Shown: in pieces, positions 20,513 through 30,384 of the stretch
Numbering within the stretch: position 1 is the first letter of the stretch
How the letters are laid out: each line of letters begins with the position of its first letter
Assembly: GCF_039555335.1 (NCBI RefSeq)
Contig: NC_092635.1
Location: forward strand, 51,542,052-51,606,051
Length of the DNA: 64,000 nucleotides
Reading direction: 5' to 3'
Source: Amphiura filiformis
Taxonomy: Eukaryota; Echinodermata; Ophiuroidea; Amphilepidida; Amphiuridae
The notes under the pieces: model-generated
Database searches by the model: none
What the model was told of the DNA's origin: nothing
What the model saw: the letters and a program-made list of their open reading frames with translations, nothing else
Made by a program: the position numbers and the translations under genes

Positions 20513-20752
20513 GGTTACATTTTGGTGCACTTAAAATTATTACACAACGCTTTGGTCCCGGGCTTTGGTTTGAATGACATTACTTCATTAATATTAACAA
20601 TTTGCTCTATCAGTGGCGGTGTAAAAATAAATAGTCAACTAGCGCTAGCCTAGAGGTGCACAACAGTGACGTAGTTTGGAATTAGTGATGTTCCGCATAG
20701 ATGCTTTAGTCAGTTACGGTATAGTGTTAGGTTACAGTTTAGTGGCGTCACA

Positions 20753-21030
20753 AGGGTAAAACATCTTCCTTAATGAAACGGCGCTCTTTTAAGGTTTGAA
20801 GTGCTGGCAAAGCAATTTTTTCACACCATTCACTCTCATAGAGAGCCAAGAAATTATTTGTTTCCATTTTGGCATATTTGTCCCTCATTCTTATGGCTTT
20901 GCACAGTTTCAGTCTAATACACTTCTTTAAGGTATGTCCAGAAGAGCTGAAGTTAGTTATTTGTGTTAATATGTTGTTTGCTGTAGCTGATATCACCAAA
21001 TGCATTTTTAGACTTGTATTGCCCATGAAT
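20753..21030 (-). pseudogene. Proximal part of the ORF interrupted by the OTU transposon
   Basis: The minus-strand frame includes LTQITNFSSSGHTLKKCIRL, CKAIRMRDKYAKMETNNFLA, LYESEWCEKIALPALQTLKE, RRFIKEDVLPL, stopping at the transposon end. The sequence continues at 15200. A paralogous KYAKMETND fragment is at 14240. From memory, the ..FL..Y..EW......AL.TL..R.F.....LP.T.D...L pattern occurs in repeated animal genes that later carry a recombinase-like domain. I cannot confirm this. Confidence 0.55.
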
Positions 21031-21199
21031 ATTTGTGAATTTGCAACCGAGTGAAGCTAACTCAGGCAAAATTATGAAGCATATCATCCGAAACAAGCCG
21101 ATGCTCTTTCATCAGTATACAATTACACTTTCTACTATGGGTCTCAATAATACACATAAATGAATCGCTACTGGGAAGGGTTGCAGTGCATAGACTTAC

Positions 21200-21305
21200 C
21201 TTCTTCTTGTGAAATTACAGTCACATTTTCTGAAAAATCCATTTCCAATGCAAGATTATCTTCAGGTAAATTTTCTAAAAAAGTTTTCCATCGTGTGCTT
21301 TGCCT
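21200..21305 (-). pseudogene. Putative upstream exon
   Basis: A 3' splice site (TTATTTCTCAATCAG) opens a short coherent reading, RQSTRWKTFLENLPEDNLAL then EMDFSENVTVISQEE. It is closed by a consensus donor (GAAGAAG then GTAAGT). It may belong to the interrupted gene downstream, but I could not match the splice phase to that frame. Confidence 0.4.
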
Positions 21306-21604
21306 CTGATTGAGAAATAAGTGTCTCCATTGTGGAGACAGATTTATTTGTCATATTCCTGTAAAATCATTTCTTCATCAGACAATAACAATATTATTAA
21401 GTACAGTCAGGTGACACAAAGTCATGTTACCTTGTAGTACTTACTAATAAGCACCACAGTTGTGGATAAGCAAAGTGCCATCACCCCCCATATGCCCAAG
21501 ACTCACAATTAGTTTAATGCCAAAAACACTCACTATTTCACTTTTGCTTTTTGCCTCCTTCATTATGAGCATGTGCTAATGATGGAAGATGTTTTGCCAT
21601 CCAT

Positions 21605-22245
21605 TTAAGGAGTGGGGTATGAACCTTTGGACAGTATTTATTGTGAGACATTAGAGCACATCAGACATATCGAATTGCATTCTGAATACAAAGAATGTCC
21701 TTCTGATATCAAATAATTTTGATTTGTTGAAATTTGCAATGTAATACACATTTTATGGCAAATGATTAAAAATTGATATTTTTGATATTTAACAGTACTC
21801 GAAGTAAACTTAATAAATCTGCTAATATGTACATAAAGTGTATGTAGGTGGGATGAAAAGCTGACGATCAATTGAAAATTTAGACCTTTCGTATATATGG
21901 ATTTTTAGGTCTTTTTGGGAAAAAAATCCATATCTTCAATATGAAAGGTCAAAATTTTCAATTGATGGTCGGCTTTTCCTCCCAGCTACATACACTTTAA
22001 GAATATATCATTAAATTTATCAAATTTACTTCGAGGACTGTTATATATCAAAAATGTATAAAATATCAAATTTTAATAATTTGTCATAAAATTTGTATTA
22101 TATAGTGAATTTCAAAAAATGAAAATTATTTGATAACAGAGAGACATTCTTCTTATTCAGAATGCAATTCGATATGTCTGATGTGCTCTCATGGCCCACA
22201 AAAATACTGTCGAAATGCTCAAAACGCTCATTCCAGATCCCTTAA
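21605..22245. mobile_element. TTAA-site foldback element, copy 1 (641 bp)
   Basis: Bounded by TTAA at 21605-21608 and 22242-22245. Two arms of about 300 bp are imperfect inverted copies. CATATCGAATTGCATTCTGA is matched by TCAGAATGCAATTCGATATG, and TGACGATCAATTGAAAAT by ATTTTCAATTGATGGTC. A second copy in opposite orientation lies at 43785-44192. TTAA duplication is typical of piggyBac and Kolobok elements. No coding capacity. Confidence 0.85.
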
Positions 22246-22486
22246 GCTTGACCCGACCTGCCAAGACCGTACACCATGTATGCCTAAGCATTTGATTGTC
22301 TTCAACAGTTGGTAACTGTTCACTGATGTTGATCTCGTCATGATTCACAATTGGACGATCATCTGGTAGATGCATCCTAGATACGCGACTGTTCACTGCA
22401 AATAGCTGGAAATGGTGGAGATCTGAAGTTGTGTTGTCATATGCCGTGGTTTAACTTTATGATCGACATTGTCCCCAACAATTCAG

Positions 22487-22686
22487 ATATTTGGATGACA
22501 AAGTCCATTATGAATATCCAAAGATCTTTAAGCATGTCCAAGTGCCTTTGTCGTGACTTCATGAGCCATGCTGGTGTTTGCACTAGTTACTTCTTGCTCA
22601 ATATCTCTGATATATTACTCCATTTGTTTCTGTAAGTTGTTGTCATGCACTACTTCATTTCCCTATTCTTTCACTTTCTGATCGTA
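22487..22686 (-). repeat. 200-bp duplicated segment (partner 23361-23560)
   Basis: The stretch from ATATTTGGATGACAAAGTCC to CACTTTCTGATCGTA is present twice in direct orientation, nearly identical. This copy lies just downstream, in transcription sense, of the hAT exon 2 relic. It encodes the same CHPNI.., YIRDIEQEVTSANTSMAHE readings. Confidence 0.8.
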
Positions 22687-22689
22687 ATG

Positions 22690-23690
22690 TAACGTACAGA
22701 CAAGCTCAACTGTTCTTTGTTTGGGGTATCCTGCACTTCATCAGCAATGACGCAGAGTATTTGATCCCCAATAATGTCAATCAATTCCGCTTGAGTTGTC
22801 TTGGATCTGTAAGTTGCCGTCTTCTTAGATGTTTCAAAATGTTCTTCCAGTACTTTATCACCAGACCGAACTCTGAAAGTGAAAAGGTTAAGTCATTGAA
22901 AACTTAAGGTTGTGTTTGTTTGTTTATTTATTTATTTTGTTTTTCGTCAAATCCTGATGACGTCGATATTATGTTACGTAGAATATCTAGTAGATATATA
23001 TTATCGATTTTACGTTGTTAAACATTCGTTAGAACTTAAACATAACTGGAAATTAGGAATAGATTCAATAACAAAGGTATGTTACATCAAATAATATGTC
23101 CACTAAAAAAGTCAGTAGGGTCCTTAAAACTGGAGATTTTTTAAAGTATATTATCATGATAATGTCAGAATACATACACGCGATTGTTTTTAATCAATAA
23201 TTAGACAACAATGTACTGACAAATTAATTAAACATTAAGACTTGAATAATACCTGAACTTAAGAAGTTCGATGAAGTTTCCCGGGTTGTTGGTGTTATCA
23301 TCGAAATATTGTGAGTCGTCTCTATGGCCACAAAGTGCCATGCCTTGCCTTCTACTAAGTATATTTGGATGACAAAGTCCATTATGAATATCCAAAGACC
23401 CTTTAGCACGTCCAAGTGCCTTTGTTGCGACTTCATGAGCCATGCTGGTGTTTGCACTAGTTACTTCTTGCTCAATATCTCTGATATATTACTCCATTTG
23501 TTTCTGTAAGTTGTTGTCATGCACTACTTCATTTCCCCATTCTTTCACTTTCTGATCGTAGTTTGCCCCATGCTTCTTCTTAACTGTGCCGTACGAGACA
23601 GACAGTTTCCTCGCACTAAGACGCTGGATTGCCATTTTGTCTGCCCCTCCTCGTTTCAACTGCAGTCCTGTCATACAAATGTACACAAAG
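22690..23690 (-). pseudogene. hAT transposase relic (DUF4371-like) with a recognisable intron
   Basis: Exon 1, read down to 23253, contains LSRRQGMALCGHRDDSQYFD, DNTNNPGNFIELLKF and ends CAG before GTATTATT. The intron is 22873-23252. Exon 2 begins after TTTTCACTTTCAG and reads VRSGDKVLEEHFETSKKTAT, YRSKTTQAELIDIIGDQILC, VIADEVQDTPNKEQLSL. The split codon TTC-AG|A joins as Phe-Arg, so the intron phase is coherent. RQG.A.RGH......GNF..LL..R and CVIADE..D...KEQLSL are hallmarks of ZMYM1-like hAT transposases (first catalytic Asp region). A stop at about 23493 and the duplication at 23361-23560 mark decay. Confidence 0.65.
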
Positions 23691-24352
23691 TAAAGGAAAC
23701 TGTATCTGTCGTGTATACAAATTTATGAATGAACAAGAGTATATGGACATGTTAAACAAAATTGGATCACCAGTTAGTCTCACTGACAATCCAGTTTGTA
23801 AGTACTTTCTTGTGGTATCACTCTTCACATAGTGAGATTCCACGGTTGGGAAGGATTCTATGTGCTTCCGCACACCTTCTAAGTCTTCTTTTTCTACTAT
23901 GAAGACCTGAGCGCAAGAAGACCGTAAGTCTACTTGGCCCCTCAACATGTATACACTAAAGTTACATATAGTTTCGTATGGTTTTATAATGTTTAATACA
24001 TGTTCCACGGTGAAAACATGAAAGGTTGTGAAAGATTCGTTTTGGCCCCTGAACATGTATAAAACATTACCAAACTATATGCAACTTTAGTGTATACATG
24101 TTGAGGGGCCAAGTGGACTTACGGTCTTCTTGCGCTCAGGTCTTCAGTCTTGTTGACAGGTGTGTGTGAGCCTCTTTTGTCTTGTCCAGAGTATGTGCTG
24201 AGGTCATTTTTCTTATTCATCACATGTTTTATTGTCCTGTCAGATATGTCAAGTGTGCTCATGAAGAAAGCTTTGTACACACAAACCCTGTTCTCGCCTT
24301 TCACAAAGCTGTACTGACGGGATACAGCCTTGTTCCATGCCCAAGTTTTCAA
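23616..24352 (-). pseudogene. Unrecognised transposon-associated ORF split by a foldback insertion
   Basis: The upstream part (24352-24130) reads RQYSFVKGENRVCVYKAFFM, STLDISDRTIKHVMNKKNDL, KRGSHTPVNKTEDL. The downstream part (from about 23890) reads EDLEGVRKHIESFPTVESHY, VKSDTTRKYLQTGLSVR. The two halves share GAAGAC(C/T)T (EDL) at the break, as expected if the foldback at 23901-24145 was inserted there. From memory, the FLSTL.IS.R and HI.SFP..ESHY..... motifs occur in a widespread uncharacterised animal repeat family. No function is claimed. Confidence 0.45.
23901..24145. mobile_element. Foldback element, about 245 bp
   Basis: The arms GAAGACCTGAGCGCAAGAAG ... CCTCAACATGTATACACTAAAG are inverted over about 85 bp. 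The two arms differ at few positions. The interior holds another CCCCTGAACATGTAT. Both arm tips contain ACCGTAAGT, which on the minus strand mimics a splice donor. Confidence 0.75.
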
Positions 24353-24371
24353 TTCAATTCAATTCAATTCA
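24343..24371. repeat. (AATTC)n microsatellite
   Basis: Five to six tandem AATTC units. Confidence 0.85.
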
Positions 24372-24539
24372 AGAAACATTTATTTCACAACTTCAAAAAT
24401 ACATAGTATAAATGACAAATGCCATAATTTTCAAACCAATTACATACAAAGCAAAGTAGTGAATCTGATCACAGGCCCTCTGATGACAGTCAAATGCGAT
24501 CATGTAAGAACAAACAACCTATGTTTCCGTTCAGGTTTT

Positions 24540-25340
24540 TTTTTCTTCAACCCTCTCCACATGACAAAGATTTTTTCAATATCCATTGCAGACACTTGGG
24601 CTTTTCCTCTTGTAAATGCAGGGATCTCTGCGAGCAACCATAAAACCCGGCATCATCCATTATGTCAAATCCATGGTCAGCCAATATCACATCTCCAGGG
24701 AGCAGATGGTCAAAGAAGTTTGATGACAGCGTAATTGTTTTATCTGTGCCTCTTCCTCCCCATGCCGCAGATAAAAATGAAATAACACTACATGGTGTTA
24801 TTCCTATGAAGAATTTGATTGTGTTGTGGTGTTTATAGTTTGACCAAGTTTGGGCACAGGCTTCAAGACTTGTTGGTCTGTTACAAAATACTTTGTCTTC
24901 CTAAGAACGTTTCTTTCAGGCCATGTAATTATACTTTGATATGCCATAAAGAGCATCAATACTTGCATTAAATACTCTGAATATTGTTGACCCGGCTGCA
25001 GTCTAGCAGATGGTAATCTGCCAGATAGACTGGATTCATATGCATCATCCTTTGGTTTGATGACTTCTGCGTTCGACTTTAGCAAATGTTCTTGTAATGC
25101 AGAAATTTTTCAATGAGAATGCTCTTATACGTTTTCAATCACGTTGGCTTATAGAGAAAGTGAATGTTTCATTTCTGCTCTTTCAACTTCCCATTGCTGA
25201 TGTCTGGCTTTCATTAGCTGCTCTATGTCTGTACGCAGTTTGTGTAGGCCTACCTTGTAATCAGTTGAGGACCCTTGCTTCTTGATTTTGATTTGACATT
25301 CAGTGCACCTTTGTCAAAGCAACCTCCTTTGGACAAATGA
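24540..25340 (-). pseudogene. DDE_4-type (Harbinger-like) transposase relic, copy A
   Basis: Minus-strand words in order: a coiled coil LHKLRTDIEQLMKARHQQWE (about 25200), then VLMLFMAYQSIITWPERNVL (about 24920), TSL.ACAQTWSNYKHHNTIK, FFIGITPCSVISFLSAAWGG, DHLLPGDVILADHGFDI (second catalytic Asp, about 24670), and IPAFTRGKAQVSAMDIEK (about 24600). These are family landmarks of THAP/Harbinger-type DDE_4 transposases. The segment with the first catalytic Asp (VTVIIDCFEVF in copy B) is deleted between ERNVLRKT and the Thr-Ser-Leu of the next word. Frames shift several times, so this copy is dead. Confidence 0.65.
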
Positions 25341-25348
25341 GCACACTC

Positions 25349-25560
25349 CAGGGTCCTATTTCATAAAACTTAGGATTCATCCTAAGTCGGACTTAGGATG
25401 AATTGATTCTTCCTAAGTCTTGAACTCTTCCTAACTTTAGGATTAATCCTATCTTCTATATTATAAAGCAACTTAAGAAGAATATCCTTCCTAAGTTTCT
25501 TCCTAACTTAGGAAGGGGTCAGGAGGTGTCCTAACTTTAAGGGATTCTTCCTATAGTCCC
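25349..25560. repeat. CAGGGTCC-ended repeat with TTAGGATGAATCC palindromes (left)
   Basis: It starts CAGGGTCCTATTTCATAAA and contains many CTTAGGATGAAT / ATTCATCCTAAG and CTTCCTAA / TTAGGAAG inverted pairs. The complement of this end occurs at 32753-32760, preceded by the same motifs. Confidence 0.6.
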
Positions 25561-25599
25561 TATCTTAGCTAAAACGTCAAAAAAACATGATTTTTGCGA

Positions 25600-26715
25600 T
25601 TTTGATGAAAATCAAGGGGGAAAAGGGTTTAAATGAGTCTAACTCCGTTATTTTTTGAAACTTTGCAGATATGTCAAGGTTGATATAAACTTACCATCTA
25701 TAGTAAAATAAAGTGAATCTTATATTTTCACTATCTTCTGTTGTCATGGTAACGTGTTTAAAATCCACAGATTTGGTCAAAAATGAGTCTAACTCCGTTA
25801 TTTTTAGGAACTCGAATCTGAAATTTTGCAGGTGTGTCTAGGTTGATCAAAGCTATACATATATAGTCAAAAAAAGTGAAACATATATTTTCGCTATCTT
25901 CTGTTGCCATGGTAACATGTTTAAAATCCACAGATTTGGTCAAAATTAGTCTAACTCCGGTATTTTTATGAATTCGAACCTGAAAATGTGCAGGTATGTC
26001 AAGGTTGATAAAGGATAACCATATATAGTAAAATAAAGTGAAACATAAATTTTTGCTATCTTCTGTTGCCATGGTAACATGTTACAAATCCACAGAAAAA
26101 AAAAAAATTAGTCTATCTCCGTTATTTTTAGGAATTCAAATCTGAAACTTTACAGGTATGTCAAGGTTGATAATAGCTAACCATAAACAGTAGAGTAAAG
26201 TGAAACATATGTTTTCGTTATCTTCTGTTGCCATGGTAACGTGTTTAAAATCCACAAATTTGGTCCAAAATGAGTCTAACTCCGTTATTTTTAGGAACTC
26301 GAACCTGAAATTTTGCAGGTGTGTCAAGGTTGATCAAAGCTATACATATATAGTCAAAAAAGTGAAACATATATTTTCGCTATCTTCTGTTGCCATGGTA
26401 ACATGTTTAAAATCCACAGATTTGGTAAAAATTAGTCTAACTCCGTTATTTTTAGGAATTCAAATCTGAAAGTTTACAGGTATGTCAAGGTTGATAATAG
26501 CTAACCATAAACAGCAGAGTAAAGTGAAACATATGTTTTCGTTATCTTCTGTTGCCATGGTAATGTTTAAAATCCACAGATTTGGTAAAAAATGAGTCTA
26601 ACTCCGTTATTTTTAGAAACTCGAACATGAAACTTTGGTGTATCAAGGTTGATAAAAGCTAACCATATATATTAAAATAAAGTTAAACATATATTTTCGC
26701 TATTTAGAAGAAAAA
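25600..26715. repeat. 162-bp tandem array with X-box-like palindrome in every unit
   Basis: About seven units. TCTAACTCCGTTATTTTTAG recurs at about 25637, 25787, 25949, 26109, 26273, 26435 and 26596. Each unit also carries CTATCTTCTGTTGCCATGGT followed by AAC. The palindrome GTTGCCATGGTAAC is exact at 25903, 26065, 26227 and 26389, and one mismatch away at 25740 and 26551. The spacing is 162-163 bp throughout. No coding frame spans the array. Confidence 0.9.
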
Positions 26716-27305
26716 ATTAAGCAATTATTGCCCTGTGCATCTCCTTTTAGCACAAAAAACAAAGTTCCAAGTAGAAATTCTGCTACTTAAAAATCCTAGC
26801 AATGCATACTAATTAAATGTGTCCTGGCCCTATAGAAGCAAAAGTTATTAAATATACAACTTTATCCAGCTTTGATTTTTTTAGTATAACAAGTAATTTT
26901 AGTTTAACTTTTTTTTTTTTTTGCATTTTTGGGGGGGCGGATGCCCGCTCGAAAATTCAATCCGGTACCCAAGTACATAATTAGCCGTTAGGTGAGAGCC
27001 TTACTTTGTGTATAAGGTTTTTGGTGTTAACAGATTTGGTTCTGATGAGAAAACAGGCATTTTGATGAGAAGCAGGCATTTTGGATGAAAAAAAAATTGC
27101 TGTTTGTGGAGAGATAAAATTTTCTTAACGTAGTGAACATAATTGACATGGAGGAACTTGAACACAAAAAGTGGGATGGCTTCTTTAATAGGCCAATCAA
27201 ATTAAGGAAAATCAGGGTTTAACCCACCACTAACTGCAACAGAAACCATTTAATCACCATCACCATTCATTTCAGAAAAGTATAGGCCTATTATTATTAA
27301 AGAAA

Positions 27306-27711
27306 ATATCAAAAGTCCAAGTAGTGGAACAGTGCCTAATTTGCATAAATCCAAAATGGCCGCTTATGCAGGGGTGAAATTACAAAGTTGGTCAAATCAA
27401 ATCTTGTTAGAAACCATACCAATGTTTTGCTCTCATCATAAGGATACAGACAAAGTATAGTTTTTCCAGTCTCTGACATAAAGTTCTTGAGTTATAGGTA
27501 AACAGGTCAAAGGTCACATTTTGGGTCCTGATCGTTTACAATGGAAATATGCTCCAATTTTAATCCAACTGGTCGAGAGGAATACATTGTGGTTTTAGCA
27601 AGATTTGACCAAATTTGAAAATTCACCCCCCCCCTTGCATAAGCGGCCATTTTGGATTTATGCAAATTAGGCAGTGTTCCACTACTTGGATTTTTGGGGA
27701 CTTTTGATATG
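27306..27711. mobile_element. Palindromic MITE, about 405 bp
   Basis: Arms of about 75-90 bp: TATCAAAAGTCCAAGTAGTG ... CCTAATTTGCATAAATCCAA ... GGCCGCTTATGCA and the complement at the right end. The right arm has a small insertion (CCCAAAAA). A related fragment (AAGCGGCCATCTTGG) is at 32520. Confidence 0.8.
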
Positions 27712-27950
27712 CTTTTGTGTTAGCTTTTGGGAGATGGATGCAATGCATGCAAAATGGATTCTGTTGCAATTAGTGGTGGATGATTTCGTCTATAACCTTA
27801 AGTAGTTTTTATACCAATTATCAAAAACACTAAAACACACAAAACATAATGCAACTTCAAATCATAAGTACATTTTGGAAATCATTTTATTTATTGCATA
27901 AACGTTCACTACAAACTTGCTTCACATTTTGATTGTTATGATAATCTTTA

Positions 27951-28183
27951 AGAGGACGCCCCACCAGAGCAGTTCTGGGGTGAACCAAATCTGCAATGTT
28001 ATCAAATTAATCAGTGACAAGGTTATCTCTGAATTTGACAAGGGCTAATTGATGTTTTAATGTTATTGGCAATTGCATCAATTAGCCCCTATCAAATTCA
28101 GAGATGACCTTGTCACTGATTAATTTTATAACCAGGCAGGTTTGGTTCACCCCAGAAGAACTGCTCTGGCGGGGTTCCTCTTT
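27951..28183. mobile_element. Palindromic MITE, about 230 bp
   Basis: Arms of about 100 bp centred on AATGTTTTAATGTTATTGGCAA. Left CCACCAGAGCAGTTCTGGGG and right CCCCAGAAGAACTGCTCTGG are the outer parts. The inner arms contain AATCAGTGACAAGGTTATC and its inverse. Confidence 0.85.
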
Positions 28184-28198
28184 AAAAAAGTCTCCGGC

Positions 28199-28520
28199 AA
28201 TCACAACATTATGCCTTATATATAAGAAAAATAATTATCAAGCATGAATCACATGGTTTTATTTAAAACAAACTCATAGTGACCATAAAACGTCGAGTGC
28301 AATGACGTCTCAGTAATACAATGAAGGCGGACGACAATGGAGCACAAGTAACCATTACGTCATTGCACTTAGATAATTTTGGTGTGGGAATTTTGAATAT
28401 CGCGTGTTGAGAGCCGACTATTTTTATTCGTTTTTATGGTCAATATGAGTTTGTTTCAAATAAAACCATGTGATTCATGCTTGATAATTATTTTTCTAAC
28501 AAGGCATAATGTTATGATTG
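28199..28520. mobile_element. Palindromic MITE, about 320 bp
   Basis: Arms of about 90 bp: TCACAACATTATGCCTTATA ... ATAATTATCAAGCATGAATC ... AAACAAACTCATA and their complement ending TAATGTTATGA. The spacer contains GCAATGACGTCTCAG and TTACGTCATTGCAC, a further short inverted pair with a CRE-like ACGTCA core. Confidence 0.85.
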
Positions 28521-29018
28521 CTGCAGACCCGTTTAATAGACATGGACCTTCATGTAGTAATTCTGTGCGAGGATTGGAGGAAGACATACTAATATTCTAA
28601 TCTTAGTGGCCTTAGTGTTGGATCGGGGACCTCCTACACCAGTGTCAAAGACCAACGGACCCCCCTCTCAATTGACTAAGAATGAGAATAAACTATATGA
28701 ATTTCTGTTTTTACTATCATCAACTGTGTGTAGGAATGTCCAATATTTTGCCTTAATGGATAGGCCTACCATAAATGTGCCAGCATGATTCAGCATCCAC
28801 AACTCAAAATATTGAACCTGCCTTACCTCTATCACACCGTTCACACGGCTAGTAAAAACAACAATTCCTCCATCAAAAAGCTATTCAATTTTCAAAATAA
28901 TACTGAGTGCCATTCTTTTACTCAGAGAAAAGATAGGAGTGAAAATAAAATAGAAATCATGGTGTTGCTGTATAAAGTGGACAAATTTGCATATTTAAGT
29001 GTTTCCGTACTGTTTTTA

Positions 29019-29461
29019 GGGGCTGTGCAATAATTATGAGCCTTGGTGGGTCAGGTGGGAGGGGGCAACACATTTTTGGCCAGCTTAAAGGGAGGGTGCA
29101 TGCAAATTTTGACAAGCCGAGTGGGGGGTAGTAAGCGATTTTGGCATACATTCATGGGGCACCAAAAAGGAAATGGTTGGAAATGCTTAAATATGCAAAT
29201 TTTCCTGCTCGCTGTACGCAACATGTATCTAGACCAATGAAGGTTTGAACAAGGGGGGAGGGGGCAAAGATTTTTTGGCAGGCTGAGAGGGGCAAGCGAT
29301 TTTTGGCAGGCCGTGAGGGGGGCAAGTGATTTTTGTAGAGCCGTTCGGAAATTTCATTGCACATGCACAGCCCCCATGAATGTTAAAATCCCCCCCCCTT
29401 GGCTTGCCAGAAATTTCTACCCCCTGGCTCCCACCAGAGCTCATAATTATTGCACAGCCCC
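29019..29461. mobile_element. MITE with GGGGCTGTGCAATAATTATGAGC inverted ends (TA site)
   Basis: GGGGCTGTGCAATAATTATG at the left is the complement of CATAATTATTGCACAGCCCC at the right. Both ends are flanked by TA. The interior repeats TTTTGGCAGGC(C/T)G.G.GGGG several times (29090-29340). Confidence 0.85.
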
Positions 29462-29704
29462 TAATTGCTCTGCCACTTGAGAGAATATCACAACAATTTT
29501 TTCATGTAACCATGGACATGAACAGTGTTATTGCACTTACCTGTAGGTGCATTTTGCAATTGTAAATTATGTAACATTTGTAACTTTAAGTTCTAGTCCA
29601 TCTTAAAGATAGTCAGGTAATATGTATTGCCATTTACTTCCAATTTTAGAGATAAATTTATCCAATCCTTATACTAATATTTATAGTGTCATTTAAAATT
29701 TACT

Positions 29705-29837
29705 TTGTACCAGTCATGTAGCCGGGACATGTAGATTGCATAATCATCAAGAATATGATCAGTCTCTTGAGTCACAAATTGTGTTGTTTCTCCTGCAATC
29801 ATGGCAGCTGTAAGGTTGATTTTTAAATCATGCCCCT
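29705..29837 (-). CDS. Candidate internal exon of an unrecognised gene (downstream exon)
   Basis: A good 3' splice site (TTTTGTCTTATTTTACAG) opens, in phase 0, GHDLKINLTAAMIAGETTQF, VTQETDHILDDYAIYMSRLH, DWYK, then AAA|GTAAAT as a fair donor at about 29705. The residue composition looks like a real folded protein, without low complexity. The preceding candidate exon at 30385-30460 also ends in phase 0, so the two join without breaking frame. I do not recognise the family. No neighbouring exon beyond these two was found in the window. Confidence 0.45.
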
Positions 29838-30384
29838 GTAAAATAAGACAAAAAAAGTAAAAACATATTAAAAAGTGTGAATTAAATGGAAAACGTTTTG
29901 ACATGTTTCTAAATAGGTTTAATAGGTCTCTGGGTCTCAGCTAGCTAGCTATTATGCAATTTGCAATGAATTCTGCCAACGTGAATTTCAATTTATCGAA
30001 TGAAATTAGTTAATTACCATCTAAAATTATTTTCCAACGCCTAATCTGTGAAACGTACTGCTTAAAATATAACCGACCAACTTTCTAAGTCATGACACAG
30101 ACACATGTATTATTACATAATTTGTACTGAAGTCTGTTTACCTTTAAAAGATCCCAATTAATTTTATTTTGAATTTCTTTAAATTTTAAGAATAATTTTG
30201 ATTTAAATCATGGACCTGATACTGAAAAGAAATACAAGGTAAATTTTTACAAGAGATTTTACCCCAATTCTCCAACATTCTTCATATTGTGGATTTCATC
30301 ATTACATGTAAATAAAGAGTTCTAAATTCTCTGTTATCTTTTATCTGCATGGGTTTGCTGTTTGCATTCATTATTCTACTTACC
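29838..30384 (-). other. Putative intron between the two candidate exons
   Basis: It begins GTAAGTAG and ends TTTTACAG on the minus strand. AT-rich, with no repeat or gene signature inside. Confidence 0.4.

Larger units (their letters stand above)
15207..20752 (-). mobile_element. 5.5-kb TG...CA inverted-repeat DNA transposon encoding OTU protease
   Basis: The left end TGTGACGCCACTAAACTGTA continues CCTAACACTA. The right end is its exact complement over at least 31 bp. Both ends are flanked by AGGGTA. The cargo is an integrase-C-terminus-like ORF (19894-20328) overlapping an OTU cysteine-protease ORF (18801-20033), both minus strand. The catalytic integrase core is not seen, so this copy is probably internally deleted and non-autonomous. 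TG...CA ends plus a 6-bp duplication and an integrase tail suggest the integrase-derived DNA transposon groups (IS3EU or Ginger-like). I name these from general knowledge without a search. Later arrivals inside include MITEs at 15405, 17448 and 18028, an AAT microsatellite and a 750-bp polypurine tract. Confidence 0.75.

Noticed and set aside
23901..24145. Functional introner-type intron
   Set aside because: Donor GTAAGT and acceptor CTCAG exist, but joining them gives a stop shortly after the junction in the ORF phase; kept only as a low-interest finding.
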